Below, piece after piece: positions 1 through 8,032 of a stretch of DNA of 64,000 bases (within the stretch, counting starts at the first letter, position 1; each line of letters begins with the position of its first letter). Source of the DNA: Sphingopyxis sp. YF1. Its GTDB lineage: Bacteria; Pseudomonadota; Alphaproteobacteria; Sphingomonadales; Sphingomonadaceae. Made by a program: the position numbers and the translations under genes. The notes under the pieces were generated by a model, which made no database searches, was not told the DNA's origin, and saw nothing but the letters and a program-made list of their open reading frames with translations. The stretch spans positions 4,182,501 to 4,246,500 of the forward strand of contig NZ_CP033204.1 in the NCBI RefSeq assembly GCF_022701295.1. Reading direction: 5' to 3'.

Positions 1-688
1 TGGCGACGCCGTCCATGGCGCCGCGCACCGGTTCGCGAAGCGTGGCGACCCACAGCGCGAGCAGCAGGCCGGGGATGCCGACCGCAAGGAACGCCGCCTG
101 CCAGCCGACGAGTCCCATTGGTCCGCCGCCCGGATAGGCCTTGTTCCACGCTTCGACGATCAGCGCGCCGATGAACAGCGAAACGCCGCCGCCAAGGTAG
201 AGCCCCGACGAATAGATGGCGAGCGCGGTCGCCTTCTGCCGTTTCGGGAAATAGTCGGAAATCAGCGAGTAGGCGGTCGGGCTGGCGGTCGCTTCGCCGA
301 CGCCGACCCCCATCCGTGCGAAGGTCAGGCTGACCTTGTCATAGGCAAAGCCTGACAGCGCGGTCATCGCCGACCACAAAGTCAGGCCGATCGACAGCAG
401 TTTGACGCGGCTCCAATTGTCGGCGAGGCGGCCGAGCGGGATGCCGAACAGCGCATAGAAGACGGCGAAGGCGGCGCCGCCAAGGAAACCCATGTCGGAA
501 TCCCGCAGGCCGAGGTCGGCCTTGATGTCGACCGCGAGGATGCTGATGATCTGGCGGTCGATGAAATTGAGGATGTAGACGACGACCAGGACGCTCAGCA
601 CATACCAGCTGTAGCTGCTCGCGCGGCGTTCGGGCTCGGCGGTTTCCGCCGCGGCGCCCGCGAGTCCCTCGTTCGTCGTTTCCGCCAT
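1..688 (-). CDS. MFS transporter, C-terminus cut by window edge
   Basis: This is an inner-membrane secondary transporter of the major facilitator superfamily. About 229 N-terminal residues are in the window. A short cytoplasmic leader is followed by hydrophobic helices from about residue 28 (YVLSVLVVVYILNFIDRQI), and the loop between helices 2 and 3 carries GRLADNWSR, the MFS signature region. A GVGEATASPTAYSLI stretch near residue 130 resembles the spinster-like/ACS branch. The start ATG at 686-688 is preceded on the minus strand by a purine-rich GAGGG. The substrate cannot be told. It diverges from the phosphatase gene across about 108 bp that holds a perfect inverted repeat. Confidence 0.85.
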   Translation of the reverse strand, partial: MAETTNEGLAGAAAETAEPERRASSYSWYVLSVLVVVYILNFIDRQIISILAVDIKADLGLRDSDMGFLGGAAFAVFYALFGIPLGRLADNWSRVKLLSIGLTLWSAMTALSGFAYDKVSLTFARMGVGVGEATASPTAYSLISDYFPKRQKATALAIYSSGLYLGGGVSLFIGALIVEAWNKAYPGGGPMGLVGWQAAFLAVGIPGLLLALWVATLREPVRGAMDGVA

Positions 689-753
689 CTGGCCACCCTC
701 TCCCTCAGTCGTTATCGTTGTCCGCACTGGCTAGCAGAGCCGCGAGCGCGCGC

Positions 754-775
754 AAGTTGAAAGTCGGTTCAACTT
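754..775. promoter_or_regulatory. Perfect 8-bp inverted repeat, candidate operator
   Basis: AAGTTGAA and TTCAACTT flank a 6-base AGTCGG spacer in the gap between the divergent MFS transporter and phosphatase genes. The size and symmetry fit a dimeric winged-helix regulator such as a MarR-type protein, but no regulator gene is adjacent in the window. Which gene it controls is unknown. Confidence 0.4.
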
Positions 776-796
776 TGGTGCGAAAGACAGGACAGG

Positions 797-1282
797 ATGA
801 TGAACGTTACGGAGCGGCCCGCAATTCTCTTTCTCTGCCTCGGCAACATCTGCCGGTCGCCGCTCGCCGAAGGCGCGGCGCGCGCGGCCTTTGCCGACGC
901 CGGGATCGACGCGGCGCTCGATTCGGCGGGGACGAGCGACTGGCACATCGGCCGCGCCCCCGACCCGCGGGCGCAGGCCGAGGCGCGGCGCCACGGCACC
1001 GACATCGGCGACCTGCGCGCGCGGCAGCTTGTCGCCGCCGACTTCATGCGCTTCGACCTGATCCTTGCCGCCGATGCCGACAATCTGCGCGATGCGCGCG
1101 CGATCCGCCCCGCCGGAGCCACCGCGCGGCTGATGCTGATGCTCGATCTGGTCCCCGGCCGCGCGGGCGACAGCGTCGCCGACCCCTATTATGGCGACGA
1201 GGACGGCTTCGGCGCGACGTGGGACGACGTCAGCGCGGTCGCGGCGGCGCTCGTCGCCGGAACCGCCGCGTCGAGCGGATAG
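797..1282 (+). CDS. Low-molecular-weight protein-tyrosine phosphatase
   Basis: This is a cytoplasmic phosphatase that hydrolyses phosphotyrosine through a cysteinyl-phosphate intermediate. The P-loop CX5R is at residues 14-20 (CLGNICR, followed by SP), and the general-acid aspartate lies in the C-terminal VADPYYG. At 161 residues it has the normal family length. Two ATGs lie in tandem at 797 and 800; an AGGA about 7 bases before the second makes 800 equally likely. Its 3' end overlaps the convergent cyclic phosphodiesterase gene by 94 bp. The cellular substrate is unknown. Confidence 0.92.
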   Translation: MMNVTERPAILFLCLGNICRSPLAEGAARAAFADAGIDAALDSAGTSDWHIGRAPDPRAQAEARRHGTDIGDLRARQLVAADFMRFDLILAADADNLRDARAIRPAGATARLMLMLDLVPGRAGDSVADPYYGDEDGFGATWDDVSAVAAALVAGTAASSG

Positions 1283-1806
1283 CGCGCGACGGGATGATAG
1301 CGCGAGCCGCCATGCCCCAGTTCGCTTTCGTAGAGCGTGACATGGCCGAAGACGAAGGAGGGGCTGGCGAGGTCGCTGTGCAGCGCGAGGAAGGGCGCGA
1401 CCGGGCCCGATCCGCGATTGAGCCGCGCGAGCGTGATATGCGGCACGAAGGCGCGCGGTTCGGGCGCGACCCCGACGCGAACGAGCAATTGCTCGACCTT
1501 GCGGTGCAGCGCCGCGAGCGCGTCTTCGGGCGCGACCCTCGCCCACACCATATGCGGGCGGCCCTGCCGTTCGAACAGGTCGACCCCGGCGACGCGCGCG
1601 GTCACCGGCGGCGCGTGCAGCGCGCCGAGCGCCGCGGCGATATCCTCGGCGCGATGCCGGTCGACCTCGCCGATGAAGCGCAGCGTCAGGTGCAGCTGCT
1701 CGTCGTCCTGCCAGCGCGCGCCGGCAATGCCGTGCATCGCGGCGATGAGCGCGGCGCGAACGGGGCGGGGCGGGCGGAGTCCGACGAACAGGCGATGGGT
1801 CGACAT
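1189..1806 (-). CDS. thpR: RNA 2',3'-cyclic phosphodiesterase (2H family)
   Basis: This 205-residue member of the LigT/ThpR 2H phosphoesterase family opens 2',3'-cyclic phosphates on RNA ends. Both catalytic HxT motifs are visible: HLTLRF at about residue 39 and HITLARL at about residue 123. The last 25-30 residues (rich in Ala, Thr, Ser and Pro) go beyond the usual family end. They are encoded in the 94 bp that overlap the convergent phosphatase gene, so they may be a read-on extension that is not functionally important. The exact physiological substrate is not shown by the sequence. Confidence 0.9.
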   Translation of the reverse strand: MSTHRLFVGLRPPRPVRAALIAAMHGIAGARWQDDEQLHLTLRFIGEVDRHRAEDIAAALGALHAPPVTARVAGVDLFERQGRPHMVWARVAPEDALAALHRKVEQLLVRVGVAPEPRAFVPHITLARLNRGSGPVAPFLALHSDLASPSFVFGHVTLYESELGHGGSRYHPVARYPLDAAVPATSAAATALTSSHVAPKPSSSP

Positions 1807-1943
1807 GGCCGTTCGAACATAGGCACTTTGTCCGCCGCGGAAAACGCAAATGGGCCTTCTGTCCGGTTTCGCTTGAAAGCAGGGGCGAAAATGCCGATAT
1901 TCGCAACACGGCCGGTATGGGCTGGCCGGTTATGGAGATGAAA

Positions 1944-2672
1944 ATGGCTAATTGGAACGACCCCAATATGGCGGCTTCCGGTTTCGGAGCCAGCGCGAGT
2001 GCGATGGACCAGGCCGTCGATGCCGGCCTGCGGTCGTACATGCTGTCGGTTTACAACTATATGGCGTCGGGCGTGCTGCTCACCGGCATCGTCGCCCTGC
2101 TCGCCTTCCAGACGGGCTTCATCCAGTCGCTGATCGGTTCGCCGCTCATGTGGGTGGTGATGCTGGCGCCGCTCGCGTTCGTGATGGTCCTGAGCTTCGG
2201 CATCAACAAGCTGTCGACGACCGCCGCGCAGGCGATCTTCTGGGTTTATGCCGCGGTGATGGGCCTGTCGATGTCGACGATCTTCCTCGCCTTCACGGCG
2301 ACCTCGATCGCGACGACCTTCTTCGCCACGGCGGCGGCCTTCCTCGGCCTCAGCCTCTATGGCTACACGACCAAGAAGGATCTGTCGGGCTTCGGCACCT
2401 TCCTGATCATGGGCGTCGTCGGCATCCTCGTCGCGATGCTGATCAACATGTTCGTCCAGTCGAGCGCGCTCAGCCTGGTCATCAGCATCGTCGGCGTGCT
2501 GCTGTTCGCGGGCCTCACCGCCTACGACACGCAGAAGATCAAGAGCATGTATTTCTACGTCCGCGGGACGGACATGATGGGCAAGACGATCATCATGGGT
2601 GCGCTGTCGCTCTACCTCGACTTCGTCAACATGTTCACCTTCCTGCTCAACCTGCTCGGCAGCCGCGAATAA
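1944..2672 (+). CDS. Bax inhibitor-1/YccA family membrane protein
   Basis: This is a polytopic inner-membrane protein of about 242 residues with seven predicted helices from about residue 32. The C-terminal part has the family features AGLTAYDTQKIK and GALSLYLDFVNMFTFLL. BI-1 homologues in bacteria are linked to stress tolerance and to FtsH or ion leakage, but no precise activity can be claimed here. Four in-frame ATGs lie within 27 bases. I chose 1944 because a GGAGA sits about 7 bases upstream, whereas the earlier ATGs lack a good ribosome binding site. A strong terminator follows. Confidence 0.92.
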   Translation: MANWNDPNMAASGFGASASAMDQAVDAGLRSYMLSVYNYMASGVLLTGIVALLAFQTGFIQSLIGSPLMWVVMLAPLAFVMVLSFGINKLSTTAAQAIFWVYAAVMGLSMSTIFLAFTATSIATTFFATAAAFLGLSLYGYTTKKDLSGFGTFLIMGVVGILVAMLINMFVQSSALSLVISIVGVLLFAGLTAYDTQKIKSMYFYVRGTDMMGKTIIMGALSLYLDFVNMFTFLLNLLGSRE

Positions 2673-2699
2673 GCGCACCGGCAGAGACGCAAAACCGCG

Positions 2700-2734
2700 A
2701 GAGCCCGGCGAAGCAATTCGCCGGGCTCTTTGCT
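2700..2734 (+). terminator. Rho-independent terminator after BI-1 gene
   Basis: A perfect 13-bp stem (AGAGCCCGGCGAA and its complement) encloses a GCAA tetraloop and is followed by a short T-rich stretch, 28 bases after the stop codon of the BI-1 family gene. Confidence 0.85.
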
Positions 2735-2793
2735 TTGGGGGTGAGGCCAGGGGCGCGGCGGCATCGACCGCTTTTGACCGGTAGCGCGCACCC

Positions 2794-2968
2794 CTCCTCC
2801 CTGTGACGAAGCCATGGGGGAGTCGAAGACGGCGCGCAGCGCCAGCGCGACCGCTCGCGCAGCGAGTGGTGAAGGGGCCGAAAGGGGCCGCGCGGCGCCT
2901 GACGGCGCCGACCCCTCCGTCAGCCCTGGGGGCTGCCACCTCCCCATCGCTGCGCGACAGGGAGGAGC
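2794..2968. repeat. MITE-like intergenic element with imperfect terminal inverted repeats
   Basis: CTCCTCCCTGT at 2794-2804 is the exact complement of ACAGGGAGGAG at 2958-2968. The similarity continues inward for about 29 bases per arm with some mismatches. Outside the arms a TTTGACCGG motif occurs on both sides in direct orientation (about 2774 and 2977), like a target-site remnant. The element fills the otherwise empty gap between the BI-1 and GST genes and has no credible coding sequence. Confidence 0.45.
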
Positions 2969-3003
2969 GGGGTCGCTTTGACCGGCTAGGGGCCTGTCGT
3001 TCA

Positions 3004-3034
3004 TCGCCATCCCGGATCACGTCCGGGATGGCGA
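3004..3034. terminator. Perfect 13-bp hairpin, likely terminator or REP-type repeat
   Basis: TCGCCATCCCGGA and its exact complement are separated by 5 bases. The hairpin sits about 50 bp after the stop codon of the minus-strand GST gene, where it could end transcription, although there is no T-run. Hairpins of this kind are often dispersed in sphingomonad genomes. Confidence 0.45.
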
Positions 3035-3082
3035 GGCGGGAACGTCCACCTTCCCGCCCCGAAGCGACCCCGATCGCGCGGT

Positions 3083-3712
3083 TCAGCCCTGACCCTGCAT
3101 CTCGGCGATCAGTCCGTTGTCGATCGCCTTCGCGCGCTGGTAGGCGGCGCGTTCGCGCAGCGGCGCGACATAGGCCTCGAACGCGGGGCGGCTCGCGATC
3201 GTCCCGAACTGGAGACCCCAGTCGATCTGGCTGCCGACATAGACGTCGGCGGCGCTGAAGCGGTCGCCGGCGACGAAGGCCTTGCCCGCAACCGCGCCTT
3301 CGAGCGCGTCGAGCGCCGCGGCGAGCGAGCCGAAGCCCGCCATGCGCTGCTGGTCGGCGTCGGGTTCGATCCCGAAATGCTTCGCGGTGATCGCCTGCTC
3401 GACCGGCCCGGCGGTGAAGAAGAGCCAGCGGTAATAATCGGCGCGGTCGGCCGGGTCGGGGGCGAGCCCGGCGGCGGGGAAGGCGTCGGCGAGATAGGCG
3501 CAGATCGCGGCGCATTCGGTGACGACGCGGCCGCCGTGCACCACCGCGGGAACCTTGCCCATCGGGTTGATCGCCAGATAGGCGGCATCCTTCATCGTCG
3601 TGCCATAATCGAGGATGCGCGTTTCATAGGGTGCGCCCACTTCTTCGAGCATCCAGCGGACGATCTGTCCGCGCGACATCGGGTTGGTATGGAAAATCAG
3701 ATCGTCGGCCAT
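3083..3712 (-). CDS. Glutathione S-transferase family protein
   Basis: This 209-residue cytosolic GST has an N-terminal thioredoxin-like domain (residues 1-80) with a Ser early in NPMSRGQIVRW, the cis-Pro segment GKVPAVVH and then an acidic ECAAICAYL glutathione-contact region. A helical C-terminal domain carries a FSAADVYVGS segment of the N-capping-box type. The start at 3710-3712 is supported by GGGAGA; an upstream in-frame ATG at 3751 lacks this support. The substrate is unknown. The gene is divergent from the CinA-like gene with a gap of about 100 bp. Confidence 0.88.
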   Translation of the reverse strand: MADDLIFHTNPMSRGQIVRWMLEEVGAPYETRILDYGTTMKDAAYLAINPMGKVPAVVHGGRVVTECAAICAYLADAFPAAGLAPDPADRADYYRWLFFTAGPVEQAITAKHFGIEPDADQQRMAGFGSLAAALDALEGAVAGKAFVAGDRFSAADVYVGSQIDWGLQFGTIASRPAFEAYVAPLRERAAYQRAKAIDNGLIAEMQGQG

Positions 3713-3811
3713 CGCGTCTCTCCCGGGGTTGTGAGTCGAATGGAACATATCAGGAACATTGTCGGTGCGCCACCGGACTTGTTTTGTCATGCCAGCGGGC
3801 TAAGGCAAGGC

Positions 3812-4573
3812 ATGAGCGACGAACGCATCTGGACCGCCGCCGTGCTGGTGATCGGCGACGAGATTCTCTCGGGCCGCACGCAGGACAAGAATGTCGCGCA
3901 GATCGCGACCTGGCTCGATGTGCAGGGGATTCGCCTGCGTGAAGTGCGCATCGTCCCCGACGTCGAGGACGAGATCGTCGATGCGCTGAACGCGGTGCGC
4001 GCGCGCTACGACTATGTCTTCACCACCGGCGGGATCGGCCCGACGCACGACGACATCACCGTCGACGCGGTCGCCAGGGCGCTCGGCGTCGGGGTGATCG
4101 TCCATCCCGACGCGCGTGCGATCCTCGAACGCTATTACACCGCGCGCGGCGGCGAGCTGACCGAGGCGCGGCTGCGCATGGCGCGCACGCCCGACGGCGC
4201 CGAGCTGATCCCCAACCGCATGTCGGGCGCGCCCGGGATCCGCATCGGCAATCTGTTCGTGATGGCGGGCGTGCCGCACATCACCGCGGGCATGCTCGAC
4301 GCGCTGACGGGGCAGCTCGAGGGTGGTGCGCCGCTCGTCGCGCACACGATCGGCGCCTGGGCGCCCGAAAGCGAGGTCGCCGACCTGCTCCGCCGGGGCG
4401 AGGCCGAGCACGCCGGCGTCGCGATCGGCAGCTATCCCTTCTTTCGCGACGGCAAGGTGGGTGCCAATTTCGTGATCCGTTCGACCGACGCCGCGACCGT
4501 CGCGGCGTGCGTCGCGCAGGTCACCGCGGGGCTCGAGGCCGCGGGCTATGCGGTGACCGACGGCGGCATCTGA
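3812..4573 (+). CDS. CinA/MoaB-like molybdopterin-binding domain protein
   Basis: This 253-residue protein is built on a MoCF_biosynth domain. It starts AVLVIGDEILSGRTQDKN and contains FTTGGIGPTHDDIT, the nucleotide/pterin-binding signature of the N-terminal domain of CinA. The C-terminal nicotinamide-nucleotide amidase domain of full CinA is absent, so this is a stand-alone domain whose activity (possibly ADP-ribose pyrophosphatase-like) is inferred only. ATG 3812 follows AAGG at good spacing; the open frame extends upstream but without a better start. The last 28 bp overlap the convergent transporter gene. Confidence 0.85.
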   Translation: MSDERIWTAAVLVIGDEILSGRTQDKNVAQIATWLDVQGIRLREVRIVPDVEDEIVDALNAVRARYDYVFTTGGIGPTHDDITVDAVARALGVGVIVHPDARAILERYYTARGGELTEARLRMARTPDGAELIPNRMSGAPGIRIGNLFVMAGVPHITAGMLDALTGQLEGGAPLVAHTIGAWAPESEVADLLRRGEAEHAGVAIGSYPFFRDGKVGANFVIRSTDAATVAACVAQVTAGLEAAGYAVTDGGI

Positions 4574-5796
4574 TCGGCGGGTGCGTCGCTCGCCGCGGTG
4601 ACGCGCGGCAGGCGGCGGAGCATCGCCAGCGCGAACAGGCCGAACAGCGCCGCGACGAGGAAGGCGGCGCCGGGGAAATGCACCGGTGCGCCGTCGCCGG
4701 TGAACCAGGCCATGGTCCCGATCAGCAGCGTCGGGGCGACGATCTGGCCCAGCCCCATCGCCATCGCCGAAATGCCCTGCACCTCGCCCTGCATCGCCGC
4801 GCTCGCGCGCCGCGACATCAGCGCGTTGAGTGAGGGTTGCACCGGGGCCTGGAACATGATCGGCACGATCAGCAGGAACGCGCCCCAGCTCGTGTCGACG
4901 AAGGCGTAGCCGACATAGACGGCGACCGCGACGAGGATGCCGATCGTCGCGGCGTCGCGTTCGCCGAAACGCCGCACCGCGGGTCCGACGACCAGCGCCT
5001 GGCCGAGCGCGATCGCCACCCCGACCGCGGCGAGGCTGGCACCGATCATCTTCGGCGACCAGCCGAGCTGCGCGATGCAATAGAAGCTCCATGTCATCGG
5101 ATAGACGAGGCTCGAGACCTGCCACAGCGTCAGCACCGCCGCGATCCCGTTCATCCCCGGCAGGCTGCGCATCGTCCTCCACGCGCCGAACGGATTGGCG
5201 CGGCGCCAGTCGAAGGCGCGGCGGCGTTCGGGCGGCAGCGTCTCGGGAAAGATGAAGAGCCCGTAGAGCATGTTCGCGGCGGCGAGCAGCGCGGCGGCGA
5301 CGAAGGGCGCGCGCGGTCCGACCTCGCCGAGGAAGCCGCCGATCACCGGGCCGACGACGAAGCCGACGCCGAAGGCCGCGCCGACGAAACCGAAGTTGCG
5401 CGCGCGATTCTCGGGCCGGGTGACGTCGGCGATCGCCGCCTGCGCCGCCGCGACGCTGCCCCCGAAAATCCCCGACAGCGCGCGCGCGACGAACAGCCAG
5501 GGCAGGGTATGAACGATGGTCAGCAGCACATAGTCGGCGGCGAGTCCGGCGAGCGACAGGAGCAGCACGCGCCGCCGCCCGAAACGGTCGGACAGATTGC
5601 CGAGGACCGGCGAGGCGAGGAAGGTCGCGACCGCCATGACGAGGCCGATCGCTGTGGCGATGCCCATCGCATCGGCGAGGCCGACGCGGCCGACCTCCAT
5701 CACCAGGTCGGGCAGCACGGGCATGATGATGCCGAAACCGATCGCGTCGATGAAGATGGTGGCGACGATGAAGGGAATGGTGCGCGCAGCGGTCAC
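4546..5796 (-). CDS. TetA/TCR-type MFS efflux transporter
   Basis: This is a 416-residue, 12-helix inner-membrane antiporter. The N-terminal helix [23 protein letters not shown], the loop [14 protein letters not shown] (motif A) and [18 protein letters not shown] (motif C of drug:H+ antiporters) are typical of the TetA/TCR group. Chromosomal sphingomonad members of this group are usually not dedicated tetracycline resistance genes, so I call it only a probable drug or metabolite exporter. It has no neighbouring TetR gene and ends inside the convergent CinA-like gene. Confidence 0.88.
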   Translation of the reverse strand: MTAARTIPFIVATIFIDAIGFGIIMPVLPDLVMEVGRVGLADAMGIATAIGLVMAVATFLASPVLGNLSDRFGRRRVLLLSLAGLAADYVLLTIVHTLPWLFVARALSGIFGGSVAAAQAAIADVTRPENRARNFGFVGAAFGVGFVVGPVIGGFLGEVGPRAPFVAAALLAAANMLYGLFIFPETLPPERRRAFDWRRANPFGAWRTMRSLPGMNGIAAVLTLWQVSSLVYPMTWSFYCIAQLGWSPKMIGASLAAVGVAIALGQALVVGPAVRRFGERDAATIGILVAVAVYVGYAFVDTSWGAFLLIVPIMFQAPVQPSLNALMSRRASAAMQGEVQGISAMAMGLGQIVAPTLLIGTMAWFTGDGAPVHFPGAAFLVAALFGLFALAMLRRLPRVTAASDAPADQMPPSVTA

Positions 5797-5892
5797 GAAA
5801 ACATCCTGTGCTGGGGGAAGCGCGGGAACGGCTTGCGCTCGCGCGCGGCCGCGCCTAGCGGCACCGATCCCTCTTCCATGCGTTGCCGATAG

Positions 5893-6690
5893 ATGAAACT
5901 CGCCATCTCCGCCTCCCTAAATTACCGCCTCGGCGACCCGGTCGACCTGATGCTGCAGATCGAGGCCGCGGCGTTGCCCGACCAGCGCGTGATCCGCGCC
6001 TCGCTCGATGTCGGCCGCCCCGAACATTTCGCGCGCCAGCCGGCGCAGGACGGCATCGGCGAGCGCGTCTGGCTGCGCGCCGGCGGCATGCTCCACGCGC
6101 GCTATTCGGCGCTGGTCGAGGTTGACCGGCCCGCGGTCGACGTGCGGACGCTGCCCGCGGTGCCGCTTCATCGCCTGCCCGCCGACGCGGTCGCCTACCT
6201 CAACGAATCGCGCTATTGCCCGTCGAACAAGTTCCACGCCTTCGTCGACCGGCGCTTCGGCGACGGCGAGGGCGGCGAAAAGATCGCGCGCATGCGCGAC
6301 TGGATCGAAAGCCGCTTCACCTATGTCGCGGGGACCAGCACCGCCGAAACCGGCGCGCTCGACAGCTTTGTCGAGCGGCGCGGGGTGTGCCGCGATTATG
6401 CGCATGTGCTGATCGCGCTCGCGCGCGCCGCGCATATCCCGGCGCGGATGGCGAGCGCCTATGCCCCAGACGTCAGTCCGCAGGATTTCCATGCGGTCGC
6501 CGAAGTCTTTCTCGACGGCGGCTGGCATCCGCTCGATGCGACGGGAATGAGCCGGGGCAGCGAAATCGCCCGCATCTGCGTCGGTCGCGACGCCGCCGAC
6601 GTCAGCTTCCTGACCGCCTATCGCGATATCGGGTTTGTCGATCAGACGGTGAAGGTGGAGCGGGTGAAGGGAATCGAACCCTCGTCGTAA
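5893..6690 (+). CDS. Transglutaminase-like cysteine hydrolase, 3' end antisense to tRNA-Gly
   Basis: This 265-residue transglutaminase-like protein has a beta-rich N-terminal domain and a papain-like core. The triad is visible as Cys166 (RRGVCRDYAH), His200 (DFHAVAEVF) and Asp215 (HPLDATG). Such proteins act as proteases or transamidases; no signal peptide is seen, so a cytoplasmic place is likely. The last 11 or 12 codons (VERVKGIEPSS) are the antisense of the tRNA-Gly gene, and the stop codon lies inside it. The natural protein therefore borrows its C-terminal tail from the tRNA gene. Confidence 0.88.
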   Translation: MKLAISASLNYRLGDPVDLMLQIEAAALPDQRVIRASLDVGRPEHFARQPAQDGIGERVWLRAGGMLHARYSALVEVDRPAVDVRTLPAVPLHRLPADAVAYLNESRYCPSNKFHAFVDRRFGDGEGGEKIARMRDWIESRFTYVAGTSTAETGALDSFVERRGVCRDYAHVLIALARAAHIPARMASAYAPDVSPQDFHAVAEVFLDGGWHPLDATGMSRGSEIARICVGRDAADVSFLTAYRDIGFVDQTVKVERVKGIEPSS

Positions 6691-6729
6691 GCTTGGGAAG
6701 CTTCTGCTCTACCATTGAGCTACACCCGC
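6656..6729 (-). tRNA. tRNA-Gly (TCC anticodon)
   Basis: The minus strand folds as a full cloverleaf. The acceptor GCGGGTG pairs with CACCCGC and is followed by discriminator T and an encoded CCA. The D-arm region contains GCTCAATGGTAGAGC, the anticodon loop CTTCCCA gives anticodon TCC, and the T-arm contains GGTTCGATTCC. It reads GGA codons. Its 3' part overlaps the end of the transglutaminase-like gene on the other strand. Confidence 0.96.
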
Positions 6730-7056
6730 AATTTCAAAGTCCTGCTGCCCAGTGCGTCCGCACCTGGCTCTTTTCGGACTCCGACACTCCGTCGGGCTCC
6801 CTATCTACAGGTGCGGCCCGCGCTTCAAGCCCTTTTTGTATCGTCGCTTCGCGACAGATTGAACAATGTCGGTCAGGGGATTTGCAGGTGAGCGGGCTGC
6901 ATCGCGGTACGGATTCGAAAGCATGCACTGGCGGCGGTTGGGCCAAAGGGCGCGACATGTATCCGAAGATGACGTCGAGCAGCGGGTCGACGAAGAGGAT
7001 GACGGGGAACCCGCAGCTGACGTTTCGCTCCACCGGATCAGGTCGGCGCGATACGG
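6730..7056. other. Intergenic stretch without recognisable gene
   Basis: These 327 bases between the tRNA and the LytTR gene contain open frames of up to 99 codons on either strand. None has a ribosome binding site or a recognisable motif, and base composition is less GC-biased at the third position than in neighbouring genes. I see only the possible tRNA promoter and an imperfect hairpin near 6776-6800. Confidence 0.5.
6802..6828 (-). promoter_or_regulatory. Possible promoter for tRNA-Gly
   Basis: On the minus strand TTGAAG (or CTTGAA one base earlier) and TAGATA lie 15-16 bases apart, about 75 bases before the tRNA 5' end. The match to a sigma-70 promoter is moderate and the distance to the tRNA is long. 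Confidence 0.3.
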
Positions 7057-7836
7057 CTAATCGGTCAAGATCGTCCGCGCCGCCGGCAAATAGGTCCGGC
7101 TGATTGGAACGGCCGTGCCGTCAATCATTCGGGCAACTGTTCGTCCCGGTGCCCTTTCCAGCGTGCGAACGCCGTCCCGGGCTATCCACCAGCTTCGGTG
7201 CACGCGCAGGCCGAGCCGGGAATCGATGAGCGCCGCCGCGTCCGCCAGCCGCATCAGGATCAGTGCCGATCCGTGAAGCGTATGGACGCGCACATAATGA
7301 TCGTCCGCTTCAAGGGCGAGGATGTCCCTGCGCAGGGGCGCGGGAAGCTTTGACAAGAGTTCGGGTGGATATTCGGGAGCTGCGGCCGGCGGCTCCATCG
7401 TCGTGACGACCGCGGTCCGGTCGTCCAGAGAAATGACGAGGACAATCAGCAACTGGATCAGCGCTACGAACGGGAACAGGGCGAGCATCTGAACGGGGCT
7501 GTATGTTCTGCCTGGCTGGACCACCGAGAAAGCCCACGCGACAAAGAAGGTCACGGGCACTGCGGATACGGCTGCGACGGCGATGAACCGGGTGGCCTTT
7601 CTTCTGCCCGGCGAAGTCGACGGAAGGACACGCTCCGCAACGGCCGCGGCGCCAAAGCCGACGAGCGCAAGGACCATCCAGAGAGGATAGCGCACCGCGG
7701 GAGCGAAAGCGTTCTGCGATCCGAATGGCCCCGTCACCCCCAGCAGCCCACCGAAAGCGACGGCCTTCAAGGGCGTCCGCCACTTCCCCATTGCCCGCCA
7801 TTCACGTATCGCCAATTGCATCGGTCTATCGGTCAC
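7057..7836 (-). CDS. Membrane-bound LytTR-type transcription regulator
   Basis: This 259-residue protein has about four transmembrane segments in its first 145 residues and a LytTR DNA-binding domain at about residues 165-259, shown by ILALEADDHYVRVHT and RVHRSWWIARD. It has no receiver or kinase domain, so it belongs to the membrane-anchored LytTR regulators that act as one-component sensors. M6 or M16 are alternative starts. It lies downstream of the autotransporter and cupin genes on the same strand, separated by a 196-bp gap, so it may control them or itself; that is an inference from position. Confidence 0.85.
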   Translation of the reverse strand: MTDRPMQLAIREWRAMGKWRTPLKAVAFGGLLGVTGPFGSQNAFAPAVRYPLWMVLALVGFGAAAVAERVLPSTSPGRRKATRFIAVAAVSAVPVTFFVAWAFSVVQPGRTYSPVQMLALFPFVALIQLLIVLVISLDDRTAVVTTMEPPAAAPEYPPELLSKLPAPLRRDILALEADDHYVRVHTLHGSALILMRLADAAALIDSRLGLRVHRSWWIARDGVRTLERAPGRTVARMIDGTAVPISRTYLPAARTILTD

Positions 7837-8032
7837 GCGCGCACGCTACTCACGACATTCCCGATTGTCGACCGGCATCGCGACCCGCGACCTCCGGCAA
7901 TATGGGTCAGGGAGAAACGCCCGTGCTCCAGTGCCGATCGCCGAACGGAAACGGCGCTCCATGCTGCATGGCTACCGTCAATACGGCATCAAGCGGGCCG
8001 ATGCCGCCCGGGACGAAAGTCGCAGCCCGCGC

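Noticed and set aside
3730..3760. EcfG-like GGAAC promoter between GST and CinA-like genes
   Set aside because: GGAACAT occurs twice, but no CGTT lies at the required 16-17 base spacing.
6734..7060. 99- and 64-codon frames behind the tRNA
   Set aside because: No start context, no similarity I recognise, and they overlap each other on opposite strands.
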